Positions 1-8,597 of a stretch of DNA of 38,785 bases are shown here, in pieces (position 1 is the first letter of the stretch; each line of letters starts with the position of its first letter). Location: NCBI GenBank assembly GCA_002373775.1, contig DFJW01000075.1:1-38785 (forward strand), read 5' to 3'. This DNA is from Ruminococcus flavefaciens (GTDB lineage: Bacteria; Bacillota; Clostridia; Oscillospirales; Ruminococcaceae). The translations under genes and the position numbers were made by a program. The notes under the pieces were generated by a model. The model was not told where the DNA came from. It did no database searches and saw only the letters and a list, made by a program, of their open reading frames with translations.

Positions 1-1749
1 TACTTCGATGCATTTATTGTCGGACTAACTGCAACTCCGGATAAACGTACCTTTGCTTATTTCAATCAGAATATTGTAAGTGAATATTCAAGAGAACAGG
101 CTATTATTGACGGTGTAAATGTTGGTGAAGACATATTTCTTATTGAAACAACTGTGGGCAAAAATGGTGCTCATATCATGAAGCAGCTTATTGAGTCACG
201 CAATCGTATGTCAAGAGAAAAGCGCTGGAAGCAGCTTGATGAAGATGTTGACTATAAGCCGACTCAGCTTGATCGTGATATTGTAAATCCAAGCCAGATA
301 AGGACTGTTATCAAGACATTCAAGGAGAACTTGTATACAAAGCTGTTCCCAAGGCGTAAGGAAGTTCCAAAGACCTTGATATTTGCCAAAACAGACAGCC
401 ACGCTGATGATATCATACAGATAGTTCGCGAAGAGTTTGGCGAGGGAAATGAATTTTGCAAAAAGGTAACCTATTCAGCTGCTAACCCCGAAACTGTTCT
501 TGCAGAATTCAGGAACAGTTACTATCCGAGAATAGCTGTTACCGTTGATATGATCGCAACAGGCACAGATGTCAAGCCTATTGAATGTCTTATATTTATG
601 CGTGATGTACGCAGTAAGAACTATTTCGAGCAAATGAAAGGTCGTGGAACGAGAACTCTCGGCAAGGACGATCTCCAAAAGGTATCACCGTCTGCAACTG
701 AGAATAAGGATCATTTTGTTATCGTTGATGCTGTTGGTGTTACAAAGTCCAAGAAAACTGAAACAAGAACACTTGAACGTAAGCCTACTGTTTCTATGAA
801 GGAGCTTATGCTCAATGTTGCACTCGGTGCAAAGGACGAGGACACACTGACTTCTCTTGCAAACCGTCTTGTACGCCTTAACAGTCAGATGACTCCGGGC
901 GAGCGTAAGGAATTTGATGAGAATGTTGGAACACCTGCAGGTAAACTCGCTGAAGCTCTCCTCAACGCCTTTGACGAAGAGGTAATAAAACAAACAGCAG
1001 TCAACACATTTCAGGCAACTGAACCTGATGAAGAACAGCTTAACGAAACTCAGAAAGCATTGATCGCTGATGCTGTAAAGCCTTTCTATGATCCCGATAC
1101 AAGAGATTTTATCGACAATATCCGCAGGAGTCATGAGCAGATAATTGACAATACGAACCTCGATACTGTACTGTTCGCTGACTTTGATTCCGAGCAGGAG
1201 AAAAACGTTGACAGGACAATCCAGACGTTCCATGAGTTTATAGAAGAAAACAAGGACGAGATAATTGCACTCCGTATCATTTATAACGAGAGTTACAAAA
1301 ATCGTCCCATGGCGATAGAAAGCCTGAAAAAACTGTATGAGAAGCTGAAAAGCAAGGGCATCACTGTCGAGCGCCTGTGGGACTGCTATGCAATAAAGAA
1401 GCCGGATAAGGTCAAGCGTGGAACGTTGGCTCAGCTCACCGATCTTATTTCTATTATACGCTTTGAAATGGGATATACCGATAATTTGCAGCCGTTTGCG
1501 GACAAGGTCAACTATAATTTCATGCAATGGACTCTCCGCAGAAATGCAGGTGCGGTTCATTTCACAGAGGAGCAAATGGAGTGGCTCAGGCTTATAAAAG
1601 ATCACATTATAGCTTCACTCAGCATTGAGCCCGACGACCTTGATCTCAACCCCTTTGACCATAAGGGCGGTCTCGGCAGATTTTATGAGGTTTTCGGGGA
1701 TAGCTATGAAGAAATTTTGATAGAGATGAATGAGGTTTTGGTAGCATGA
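1..1749 (+). CDS. hsdR: Type I restriction enzyme R subunit, C-terminal part (5' truncated by window)
   Basis: The reading frame is open from base 1, so the gene starts upstream of the window. The first codons give a GLTATP helicase motif III. They are followed by the second RecA-like domain, with TLIFAKTDSHADDI, then TVDMIATGTDVKPIECLIFM, and a motif VI-like QMKGRGTRTLG. The last ~250 residues are the helical C-terminal region that contacts the methyltransferase core in HsdR proteins. In type I systems HsdR is the ATP-dependent translocase and nuclease. The nuclease domain is N-terminal and not visible here. It overlaps the next gene by four bases (ATGA). The family and the pairing with hsdS and hsdM downstream make the call firm. 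Confidence 0.93.
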   Translation, partial: YFDAFIVGLTATPDKRTFAYFNQNIVSEYSREQAIIDGVNVGEDIFLIETTVGKNGAHIMKQLIESRNRMSREKRWKQLDEDVDYKPTQLDRDIVNPSQIRTVIKTFKENLYTKLFPRRKEVPKTLIFAKTDSHADDIIQIVREEFGEGNEFCKKVTYSAANPETVLAEFRNSYYPRIAVTVDMIATGTDVKPIECLIFMRDVRSKNYFEQMKGRGTRTLGKDDLQKVSPSATENKDHFVIVDAVGVTKSKKTETRTLERKPTVSMKELMLNVALGAKDEDTLTSLANRLVRLNSQMTPGERKEFDENVGTPAGKLAEALLNAFDEEVIKQTAVNTFQATEPDEEQLNETQKALIADAVKPFYDPDTRDFIDNIRRSHEQIIDNTNLDTVLFADFDSEQEKNVDRTIQTFHEFIEENKDEIIALRIIYNESYKNRPMAIESLKKLYEKLKSKGITVERLWDCYAIKKPDKVKRGTLAQLTDLISIIRFEMGYTDNLQPFADKVNYNFMQWTLRRNAGAVHFTEEQMEWLRLIKDHIIASLSIEPDDLDLNPFDHKGGLGRFYEVFGDSYEEILIEMNEVLVA

Positions 1750-2576
1750 TGAATGATGAACTATTCAACAAATCACCATTAATTAAAAAACATTTTGGAA
1801 AATGTGCTTTATGCGGTAAAGAATGTGAACTAACATTTGAACATATTCCACCTAAGTCATCTGGTAACATGCAATCTGTAAAACCTGTAAGTTTAGAATC
1901 ATACCTTAAAAAAGGAAATAGACTGCCTTGGGATTTAAAAGGTGTGAAGTATATTAATTTGCAAAAGGGAATGGGCTTGTATTCACTTTGTTCTGATTGT
2001 AATAGTTTTACAGGAGCAAAATATGGTGATTCATATATTAAAGATATAAAGGCTTTAAATCAGATATTTGAAGAATCGCTTCCCCAAGATACTAATGCAA
2101 TTGAACTTGAAATCTACCCACTTCGATTTTTTAAGCAGATTTGTTCTCATTTCTGCTCAATAAATCCTGGTTTAGAGATTGCTTCATTTGTATTAGATGA
2201 AGAATCCAAAATTTTTGACAAAAGCAAGTATAGGATGCAAATGTATTTCACACAAAACCGTATAATAAGATTTAATTCTTTTTCTGCATTTGGAAATATT
2301 AAGACAGGAAGATTAGATATTATAAGTGAGATAACAGCTTATCCAGTTGGATTTCAATTAATCTCTAATCCTCAAAAAGAGTTGCCTTACGTTGGCTTTG
2401 ATATTACCTCTTTTTCTGATTGCAGTTATAATGATAAGCGAAGAGTTGTTTTTCCGTTGATAATTAAAGAAGTTAATACTATTATGGGTAACGATTATCG
2501 TTCAAAAGAAGAAATAATCGCTCAGATTGAAAAATCAGAAGCATTCAAAAAGGAGAATAATAATGGGATTTTATGA
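1746..2576 (+). CDS. HNH-endonuclease-like protein embedded in the type I RM operon
   Basis: This 276-aa protein begins by ATGA overlap with hsdR. Near the N-terminus it has a Cys pair (CALCGKEC), then EHIPPKS, which resembles the His of an HNH motif, and about 60 residues later CSDCNSFTGAKYG, a second CxxC followed by an Asn. This CxxC / HxxP / CxxCN layout is typical of zinc-supported HNH folds. The C-terminal ~180 residues are not recognised. The coding sequence is clearly more AT-rich than the flanking hsdR and hsdM, which suggests separate acquisition. A role as an accessory nuclease in the restriction locus is inferred. The metal-site assignment rests on motif reading only. Confidence 0.72.
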   Translation: MMNDELFNKSPLIKKHFGKCALCGKECELTFEHIPPKSSGNMQSVKPVSLESYLKKGNRLPWDLKGVKYINLQKGMGLYSLCSDCNSFTGAKYGDSYIKDIKALNQIFEESLPQDTNAIELEIYPLRFFKQICSHFCSINPGLEIASFVLDEESKIFDKSKYRMQMYFTQNRIIRFNSFSAFGNIKTGRLDIISEITAYPVGFQLISNPQKELPYVGFDITSFSDCSYNDKRRVVFPLIIKEVNTIMGNDYRSKEEIIAQIEKSEAFKKENNNGIL

Positions 2577-2898
2577 AGGCATAAAAGATGCGATAGTTCT
2601 GGCTCAAAAAGCTGATAATGCAGATTTGATTAAACAGCTTCTTGATTTAGGCGCACAAGCTCTTGAAATGCAGGACGAGATAAGAAAACTTAAAGAAGAA
2701 AATGCAGAATTAAAAAAAGCAAATGATTTAGAAAGCCGAATAATAATGCATAAAGAAAACTACATCACGCTTAAAGATGATGCAGAGGAGATACATTATT
2801 GTCCGAATTGTTGGGGATTAACTCATAAACTAATTCCTAAAACAGAAAACGGTTGTTATGAATGCGAAAGGAAATGGTTGGAAGCGCATAAAAGATGA
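2563..2898 (+). CDS. Small coiled-coil protein with C-terminal zinc ribbon
   Basis: I chose the ATG at 2563 because AAGGAG precedes it at good spacing. An upstream start at 2527 would lack a site. The 111-aa product overlaps the HNH gene by 14 bases and overlaps hsdS by ATGA, so it is translationally coupled to both. Residues ~25-60 are a charged helix with heptad character (EIRKLKEENAELKKAND). The C-terminus has CPNC and CYEC pairs about 20 residues apart, a probable zinc ribbon. I do not recognise a specific family. Small proteins of this build are common in phage and mobile DNA. Its position inside the operon suggests it works with the RM complex, but this is inference. Confidence 0.7.
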   Translation: MGFYEGIKDAIVLAQKADNADLIKQLLDLGAQALEMQDEIRKLKEENAELKKANDLESRIIMHKENYITLKDDAEEIHYCPNCWGLTHKLIPKTENGCYECERKWLEAHKR

Positions 2899-4145
2899 AT
2901 AAAGCATTTAAAGAATTGTCTATGGCAGATATAGCTATTGATAATAATGGAATAGTTGATGGTCCGTTTGGTTCAAATCTAAAAAAGTCAGATTATATTG
3001 ATGATTCACAAAATGGTATTCCTGTTTTAACAACAAAAAATCTTTACGGTGATTACTCTTCAGATAGTGTAAGGTATATTTCAAAAGAAAAATACGAAAC
3101 ACTAAAAAGAAGCACCGTTTTCCCTGGTGATATAATTGTTGCTAAAATTGGTTCAATTGGTAAGTGCGGTATTTATCCATTGGATCAAGGATTAGCATTA
3201 ATACCAGCAAATTTATTAAAAATCACCGTAAGAGCTGAAATATCAAGAAAATATGTTTTTTACTACATACAAAGCAGAAGATTTCAAGATATGATCAAAT
3301 CAATTTCAACTGCTACTGCTCAACCAGCATTTAATGTAACAAAATTCAGGAAACTTCCTATCCCTGTCCCTCCCCTCGAAGACCAACACCGCATAGTCAC
3401 CCGTATTGAGGAGCTTTTCTCTGAGCTTGACAGCGGCGTTGAAACGCTGAAAAAGACTAAGGAACAGCTGAAAGTGTATCGGCAGGCGGTGCTGAAAGAG
3501 GCGTTTGAAAGTGCATCATCTTCAAATTCCAAGAACCTTACAATTAATGATTTATTGACTAAGAAGAAAAAGGGCATGACTACTGGTCCGTTTGGAACAA
3601 TGCTAAAGAAACATGAACACCTGTCAAGTGGTGTGCCTGTATTAGGAATTGAAAATATCGGAAAAGATGGATTTGTTGATGGAAACAAAATCTTTGTTTC
3701 AGAAGAAAAAGCAAAAGAATTATCTGCTTTTAAGGTTGATACGGACGATTTGATCATATCACGTTCAGGAACAGTAGGTGAAATATGTATAGTACCTCCG
3801 CATATGAAAAATGCGTTATTATCTACTAATCTTATGAGAATATCATTAGATTTTGATGTGATAAGAGCTGATTACTTCATGTATTTATTTAAAAGTAAGG
3901 GCGTGGTCATAGACCAAGTTAAGGAATTATGTAAAGGTTCAACACGAATGTTTTTGAACCAAACTATTTTAAAACAAATAATATTTCCTGTTCCAACATT
4001 AAAAATACAAGCGAAGATAATAGAAACAATCGAATCCCGCCTGTCCGTCTGCGACAGCATAGAAAAAACAATAGATACAGCTTTACAGGAAGCCGAGGCT
4101 CTCAGGCAGAGCATTCTGAAACAGGCTTTTGAAGGGGGGGTATAA
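2895..4145 (+). CDS. hsdS: Type I restriction-modification specificity subunit S
   Basis: This is a 416-aa HsdS with two target recognition domains. TRD1 holds DGPFGSNLKKSDY and VFPGDIIVAKIGSIGKCGIY. A central conserved helix follows (PPLEDQHRIVTRIEELFSEL, then LKKTKEQLKVYRQAVLKEAF). TRD2 has TTGPFGTMLKKHEH and DDLIISRSGTVGE. The C-terminal repeat of the spacer helix ends LRQSILKQAFEGGV. HsdS sets DNA specificity for both HsdM and HsdR. The TRD DNA is AT-rich, while the conserved helices are much richer in GC, as expected for TRD swapping. A run of seven G residues lies just before the stop, and the stop overlaps the next ATG by one base. Confidence 0.95.
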   Translation: MNKAFKELSMADIAIDNNGIVDGPFGSNLKKSDYIDDSQNGIPVLTTKNLYGDYSSDSVRYISKEKYETLKRSTVFPGDIIVAKIGSIGKCGIYPLDQGLALIPANLLKITVRAEISRKYVFYYIQSRRFQDMIKSISTATAQPAFNVTKFRKLPIPVPPLEDQHRIVTRIEELFSELDSGVETLKKTKEQLKVYRQAVLKEAFESASSSNSKNLTINDLLTKKKKGMTTGPFGTMLKKHEHLSSGVPVLGIENIGKDGFVDGNKIFVSEEKAKELSAFKVDTDDLIISRSGTVGEICIVPPHMKNALLSTNLMRISLDFDVIRADYFMYLFKSKGVVIDQVKELCKGSTRMFLNQTILKQIIFPVPTLKIQAKIIETIESRLSVCDSIEKTIDTALQEAEALRQSILKQAFEGGV

Positions 4146-4834
4146 TGACTGATTGGTTAATGGTTATTATTACAGCAGTGTATGTTGTTGCAACCATTTT
4201 TATATGGAGAGCAAATAATATCTCTGCTAAAGCTACAAAAGATCAGCTTGAAGAAAGTAAGCGGCAGTTTGAAGAAAGTAAAAAACAAGCAAAAGCTGAA
4301 TTAGAGGAATCTAAACGGCAGTTTAAAGAAAGTCAAGAACAGGCAAAGGCTGAATTAGATGAATCTAAACGGCAATTTGACATAACAAAACAACAAGCTG
4401 AAGAACAGCTTAAAGAACAGAAAATCCAATACGAAGAGACAAAGCGTTTATCAATGATGCCTGTATTTGAAATGTATAAGAGCGATAATACATTAGGCGA
4501 TTATTATTGGGATGTATATGATTCAAATTATAAACATATTAGATCAGTTATAACTCTAAAAAACATTGGACTTGGCAATGCTAAAAACATTACTTATGAT
4601 TGCAGATGCCAAGAAGCCAAAATTAATGAATATAAAAAACAATTTGAACCATCAGCTATGTCGGCATCTGATAGTATAAATATAGGTATCGAACACATGC
4701 TGACTTGTACACTGTTTATAACATTCTATTTTCAAGATTTATTGGAAAATGATTATTATCAAAGTATTACAATTGAATTTGGCAAAGATAAATTGAAGAT
4801 TTCTAACGCCCCTATAGAGAAAAGGAGTATTTAA
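4145..4834 (+). CDS. Membrane-anchored coiled-coil protein within the RM operon
   Basis: The 229-aa protein starts inside the hsdS stop codon (TAATG) and its last base overlaps the hsdM start. Residues ~4-22 form one hydrophobic membrane segment. Residues ~30-100 are a highly charged coiled coil built from repeats such as EESKRQFEESKKQAKAEL. The final ~120 residues look beta-rich (SVITLKNIGLGNAKNITY). No catalytic motif is seen. The DNA is AT-rich like the HNH gene and the TRDs. It could anchor the RM complex at the membrane or be an independent defence effector, and neither idea is proven. I do not recognise a named family. Confidence 0.75.
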   Translation: MTDWLMVIITAVYVVATIFIWRANNISAKATKDQLEESKRQFEESKKQAKAELEESKRQFKESQEQAKAELDESKRQFDITKQQAEEQLKEQKIQYEETKRLSMMPVFEMYKSDNTLGDYYWDVYDSNYKHIRSVITLKNIGLGNAKNITYDCRCQEAKINEYKKQFEPSAMSASDSINIGIEHMLTCTLFITFYFQDLLENDYYQSITIEFGKDKLKISNAPIEKRSI

Positions 4835-6330
4835 TGAGCGAAAATTCAAACGCAATTATTTCCAAAGTTTGGGGAATGTGCGGCCCATTGCGTGATGACG
4901 GCGTTTCCTACGGCGACTACCTGGAACAGCTTACATATCTTATATTTCTGAAAATGTCTGATGAGTACTCGCGTCCGCCATATAAGCGCAATACAGGTAT
5001 TCCCGAAGGCTATGGCTGGAATGATATGAGCCTGCTGAAAGGTGCAGAGCTTGAGGACAAGTATCGTGAAATACTTGAAAAACTCGGTGAACAAGGCGGT
5101 ATCCTCGGTAAGATATTCAAAGGTGCTACAAACAAAATAAGCAACGTTGCTATCCTCAGCCGCATCGTTGCAATGATCGACAAGGAGAAATGGGTGTCCA
5201 TGTCCTCTGATGTCAAGGGCGAGATCTATGAAGGACTTCTCCAGAAGAACGCCGAGGATATAAAAAGCGGTGCCGGACAATACTTCACTCCCCGTCCGCT
5301 TATAAAAGCTATGGTAAAGTGTATTCGCCCCGAGCCAATGAAAACTGTTGCGGATCCTTGCTGCGGAAGCGGCGGTTTCCTGCTTGCGGCTCAGGATTAC
5401 ATTACTGATTCCAAGAATTATACGCTTGACCGTGAGCAAAAGGAGTTCCTCAAATCCGAGGCTTTTCATGGTAATGAGATAGTTCCGAATACATTTAAGT
5501 TATGCTTGATGAATCTTTATCTTCATAATATCGGCGATATATACGGAAGCATTCCTGTTACTCTCGGAGATGCACTTCTTATGGATTCGGGCGAGAGATA
5601 TGATTATGTGCTGACCAATCCGCCGTTTGGCAAAAAATCCTCCATTACCTTTACAAATGAAGAAGGCGAACAGGAGGATGAGGAGCTTGTATATAATCGT
5701 CAGGATTTCTGGACCACAAGTTCCAATAAGCAACTCAACTTTGTTCAGCACATCAATACTATACTGAAGTCTACCGGTAAGGCGGCTGTGGTCGTACCTG
5801 ATAACGTGCTGTTTGAAGGCGGTGCAGGTGAAACTGTCCGCAGAAAGCTGCTTGAAACTACTGATCTGCATACAATTCTGAGACTGCCGACAGGCATCTT
5901 CTATAAACCGGGTGTTAAAGCTAACGTTATCTTTTTTGATAAGCGTCCGGCAAGTCCTGAGACACAAACTAAAGAAGTGTGGATATATGATTTCCGAACT
6001 AATATCCACTTTACATTAAAGCAGCATCCAATGACAGAGGATGACCTTGCTGACTTCGTAAAATGCTATAATCCTGAGAACCGATATGAGCGTTCAGAAA
6101 CATGGAGTGAAGATAATCCTGAAGGACGTTTCCGCAAATACAGCATTGATAATATATTGAAGCGTGATAAGTTGAGCTTGGATATTTTCTGGATTAAAGA
6201 TAAGTCACTTGCTGATCTTGAAAATCTGCCGCCTGCTGATGAGCTTGCAGGTGATATAATTGAAAATCTTCAGGGAGCGCTCGATAGTTTTAAAGAACTT
6301 AAAGCTGCCTTAAATATTAAAAACAGATAA
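4834..6330 (+). CDS. hsdM: Type I restriction-modification DNA methyltransferase subunit M
   Basis: This 498-aa N6-adenine methyltransferase carries the helical N-terminal HsdM domain (residues ~1-130). The SAM-binding motif I is DPCCGSGGF at ~174-182, and the catalytic motif IV is NPPF at ~262-265 (YDYVLTNPPFGKK). SGAGQYFTPRPLIKAM is the usual lead-in to motif I. HsdM with HsdS methylates the host site and with HsdR forms the restriction complex. It is the last gene of the operon. Base composition matches hsdR rather than the intervening accessory genes. Confidence 0.96.
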   Translation: MSENSNAIISKVWGMCGPLRDDGVSYGDYLEQLTYLIFLKMSDEYSRPPYKRNTGIPEGYGWNDMSLLKGAELEDKYREILEKLGEQGGILGKIFKGATNKISNVAILSRIVAMIDKEKWVSMSSDVKGEIYEGLLQKNAEDIKSGAGQYFTPRPLIKAMVKCIRPEPMKTVADPCCGSGGFLLAAQDYITDSKNYTLDREQKEFLKSEAFHGNEIVPNTFKLCLMNLYLHNIGDIYGSIPVTLGDALLMDSGERYDYVLTNPPFGKKSSITFTNEEGEQEDEELVYNRQDFWTTSSNKQLNFVQHINTILKSTGKAAVVVPDNVLFEGGAGETVRRKLLETTDLHTILRLPTGIFYKPGVKANVIFFDKRPASPETQTKEVWIYDFRTNIHFTLKQHPMTEDDLADFVKCYNPENRYERSETWSEDNPEGRFRKYSIDNILKRDKLSLDIFWIKDKSLADLENLPPADELAGDIIENLQGALDSFKELKAALNIKNR

Positions 6331-6440
6331 AAAAAAGCAGCTGACAGATGTGGTCAAGTTAAAGAAGCAGGGTAAACAAAAGCGGTATCTTTGCTTCTAT
6401 TTGTTGGATCAGATTTGAAACAAGAATATAATCATTATTG

Positions 6441-6527
6441 TTGCTTATTCATTTAAGACATGGTATAATAATATATAAAAATCCGCTTTTAAACCCCAAT
6501 TGCAAACTAAAACAAATATTATACCAT
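6441..6527 (+). promoter_or_regulatory. Promoter and inverted-repeat operator of the Fic toxin-antitoxin pair
   Basis: A -35-like TTGCTT (6441-6446) and a TATAAT (6464-6469) are 17 bp apart. The -10 lies inside the left arm of an 11-bp perfect inverted repeat, ATGGTATAATA at 6460-6470 and its complement at 6517-6527. This is a typical layout for an autorepressed toxin-antitoxin operon. The operator role is inferred. The rest of the 6331-6550 gap shows no further gene. Confidence 0.55.
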
Positions 6528-6550
6528 AAGCTCGCAAAGGAGGCAGACGT

Positions 6551-6751
6551 ATGAAACCGCAAGTACAGAAAAAGCCGGTCAGTGCTGAGGAGCATCAGAA
6601 GATGATCCGGAGCATTGCCGGAACAATGGCGATCGAGGGACTCACACTGAGCGAAGCAAGCAGACGCAACCTTGACCGATATGCCAGCGGTCAGGCAAAT
6701 TATCAGCAGATCATGGCAGAGCTGAAAGCAAAATACCAGAGGGCGGAGTAA
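6551..6751 (+). CDS. VbhA/FicA-type antitoxin of Fic
   Basis: The 66-aa protein is preceded by AAAGGAGG at good spacing and overlaps fic by one base (TAATG). It contains TMAIEG at residues 25-30. This fits the (S/T)xxxE(G/N) inhibitory helix motif of class I Fic antitoxins, in which the Glu reaches into the Fic active site and blocks productive ATP binding. The rest (LTLSEASRRNLDRYASGQ) also fits the VbhA-like domain. The role is to hold the downstream Fic protein inactive. Confidence 0.88.
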   Translation: MKPQVQKKPVSAEEHQKMIRSIAGTMAIEGLTLSEASRRNLDRYASGQANYQQIMAELKAKYQRAE

Positions 6752-7353
6752 TGTTTTCAAAATATGATGTGTACACCACGGTGCAGTCGCTCTACTGCTA
6801 TCCGGATTCTGATGTGCTCAAAAACAAGCTGAATATCAGGGACAGGAACGAGCTGAAACAGGCAGAGGAGGAGATCACCTCTCTCAAACAGTATATGCTC
6901 ATGGAATCACCAATCAAGGGGAGATTCACCAAGACACAGCTTATGAATATCCACCGATTTCTGTTTGAGGATATCTATCCGTTTGCAGGACTTTTCCGTC
7001 GTGAGCAGATCAGCAAGGGCGATACTATGTTCTATCCGCCGCATCTGATCGGTCAGGAGCTTGACAAGGTGTTTTCCAAGCTGCATAGCGAGAAAATGCT
7101 GTACGAAACGGACAGGAAACGCCAGATCGAGCATTTGTCCTATATCATGTCCGAACTGAATATCATTCACCCATTCCGTGAAGGCAATGGCAGAAGCATA
7201 CGTGAGCTGATACGGTGTATGGCACTCCATTATGGCTTTACATTGGACTGGAGCCGTGTGGATCGGGATACGATGCTCGATGCGGCGGTAAGGTCGGTAG
7301 TGGATGACAGGGCGTTTTGTGATGTGATCGTGGCGTGTGTTGTTGAGAGATAG
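6751..7353 (+). CDS. fic: Fic family AMPylating toxin
   Basis: The 200-aa protein has the canonical Fic motif HPFREGNGRSIR at residues 140-151, with the catalytic His, the Asp/Glu that binds metal, and the GNGR anion-binding loop. An upstream flap region is present (YPFAGLFRREQISKGDTMFYPP). Fic enzymes transfer AMP, or sometimes another nucleotide group, to target proteins, often DNA gyrase or topoisomerase IV in the stand-alone bacterial toxins. All key residues are intact and the protein lacks its own inhibitory helix, consistent with class I and with control by the upstream gene. Confidence 0.93.
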   Translation: MFSKYDVYTTVQSLYCYPDSDVLKNKLNIRDRNELKQAEEEITSLKQYMLMESPIKGRFTKTQLMNIHRFLFEDIYPFAGLFRREQISKGDTMFYPPHLIGQELDKVFSKLHSEKMLYETDRKRQIEHLSYIMSELNIIHPFREGNGRSIRELIRCMALHYGFTLDWSRVDRDTMLDAAVRSVVDDRAFCDVIVACVVER

Positions 7354-7395
7354 AGATACAATGAAATAAGTCTAAATAAGAAATGAGGTACAAAT

Positions 7396-7641
7396 ATGAA
7401 TAGCAATCCATTTTATAATCAGTTTTTTAATCAGCAGTATGTAAATCCCGACTATTATCGACAGAGTCAGGAACAGATCATTCAGTATCAGCAGGAGCAA
7501 AGTAAAGAGGTGCAGAACGTGGTAAAAGCTGTTCATGACCTTTGTGATGCCTACAAGAAGTTAGATCCACAGCATCAGCAGCAGGCGTTTTATCTGGCTT
7601 TTGCGGAGATGGCGAAGGAATCCGGATGGAACAGCAGATAA
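7396..7641 (+). CDS. Small Gln/Asn/Tyr-rich protein, unknown function
   Basis: An 81-aa ORF starts after GAGGT at good spacing, 42 bases after fic. The N-terminal half is rich in Q, N and Y (YNQFFNQQYVNPDYYRQSQ). The C-terminal half is a plausible helix (VQNVVKAVHDLCDAYKKLDP, then FYLAFAEMAKESGW). No family is recognised. It lies between fic and the GIY-YIG gene with short gaps on both sides, so it may be cotranscribed with them. Confidence 0.6.
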   Translation: MNSNPFYNQFFNQQYVNPDYYRQSQEQIIQYQQEQSKEVQNVVKAVHDLCDAYKKLDPQHQQQAFYLAFAEMAKESGWNSR

Positions 7642-7664
7642 CTATTATTTGAGAAGGTGATACT

Positions 7665-8597
7665 ATGCCCCGAGGAAAAAACATAAATCTCTTCCTTATG
7701 GACGGAGATGCAAGCGGACGTATCAAATGCACCCTTGCCAACTGGACAGGTGTAGCGTATAAAATTCCCCGCACTGAAATCGAAAAATGCAAGAACCGTG
7801 AAGATCTCAAATGGAGCGGGGTATATCTCCTTTTTGGCGTTTCTGATGACACTGGGGAGAACATAGCTTATATAGGACAGGCTGGCATCAGGAAGAACGG
7901 CGAGGGCATACTCTACCGCCTTATGGAGCATAAGCGGAATCCCGATAAGGACTACTGGACGGAAGCTGTGGTGTTCACTACCTCCAACAACTCCTTCGGT
8001 CCGACCGAGATAAGCTATCTTGAGAACAAGTTCTGCAATCTTGCTATCGAAGCCAATAGGTACATCGTCAAAAACGGAAATGATCCGTCTCCCGGACATA
8101 TCACCGAAGAGAAAGAGAGCGAGTTGGAGGAATTCGTGGACTATGCGAAGCTCATTATGGGTACGCTCGGTCATAAGATATTCGTTCCGCTTAATAAGAC
8201 CGCTCCTGTTACCGAAGATACCACAGATACTGCATCTGAGGAGATAGAGCTTTTCTTCACTCGCACTATCAAGAAGCTCAACTTCACCGTCGAAGCATCT
8301 GCCAAGCAGACTACAGAAGGTTTTGTCGTTCTGAAAGGTAGCAAGATCGTTCCCAGCAGCGGTACAGATGATACTATATCGTCAGGCAACCGAAGGAAGC
8401 GTGGGGAGTGCAAGATCATTGACAATATCTTACAGGAAGATGTGCTGTTCACCAGTCCGTCCAGTGCAGCTGAGTTTGTTACAGGGAAAAGCTGTAACGG
8501 CTGGGTGTCGTGGAAAACAAAGGACGGAAAGACATTGCATGATCTGGAAGAAACAACGGCTGCACCCAAAGGCACAGCCGTTTATAAGCTTAATTAA
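7665..8597 (+). CDS. GIY-YIG nuclease family protein with DUF4357 domain
   Basis: The 310-aa protein starts after GAGAAGGTG. GVYLLFG at ~52-58 and YIGQA at ~69-73 form the GIY-YIG core, with a downstream Arg and Glu (E120 region, TEISYLENKF) in the expected order. The C-terminal ~80 residues (DVLFTSPSSAAEFVTGKSCN, GWVSWKTKDGKTL) match the DUF4357 style that follows GIY-YIG domains in many defence-island proteins. GIY-YIG enzymes cut DNA with one metal ion. A defence nuclease role is inferred from the family and the neighbourhood. Its stop overlaps the convergent 3' end of the AIPR-like gene by eight bases. Confidence 0.85.
   Translation: MPRGKNINLFLMDGDASGRIKCTLANWTGVAYKIPRTEIEKCKNREDLKWSGVYLLFGVSDDTGENIAYIGQAGIRKNGEGILYRLMEHKRNPDKDYWTEAVVFTTSNNSFGPTEISYLENKFCNLAIEANRYIVKNGNDPSPGHITEEKESELEEFVDYAKLIMGTLGHKIFVPLNKTAPVTEDTTDTASEEIELFFTRTIKKLNFTVEASAKQTTEGFVVLKGSKIVPSSGTDDTISSGNRRKRGECKIIDNILQEDVLFTSPSSAAEFVTGKSCNGWVSWKTKDGKTLHDLEETTAAPKGTAVYKLN
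8556..8583 (-). terminator. Terminator-like hairpin, copy 1 of a repeated sequence
   Basis: AACGGCTG and CAGCCGTT pair over a 12-nt loop. Read on the minus strand it is followed by a weak T-rich stretch (GTTTCTTCC) and lies just past the stop of the AIPR-like gene. It also codes for the end of the GIY-YIG protein on the plus strand. A copy with 24 of 28 bases identical occurs at 10150-10177. Confidence 0.45.

Noticed and set aside
685..1605. Open frame of ~300 codons on the minus strand opposite hsdR
   Set aside because: It lies wholly antisense to a recognised hsdR coding region, has no ribosome site and gives a Cys/Leu/Ile-rich product without any domain.
4145..4834. Pseudogene remnant of hsdS downstream of the G7 tract
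   Set aside because: The ORF is intact, has its own start and a distinct membrane plus coiled-coil build, and shows no TRD or HsdS helix sequence.
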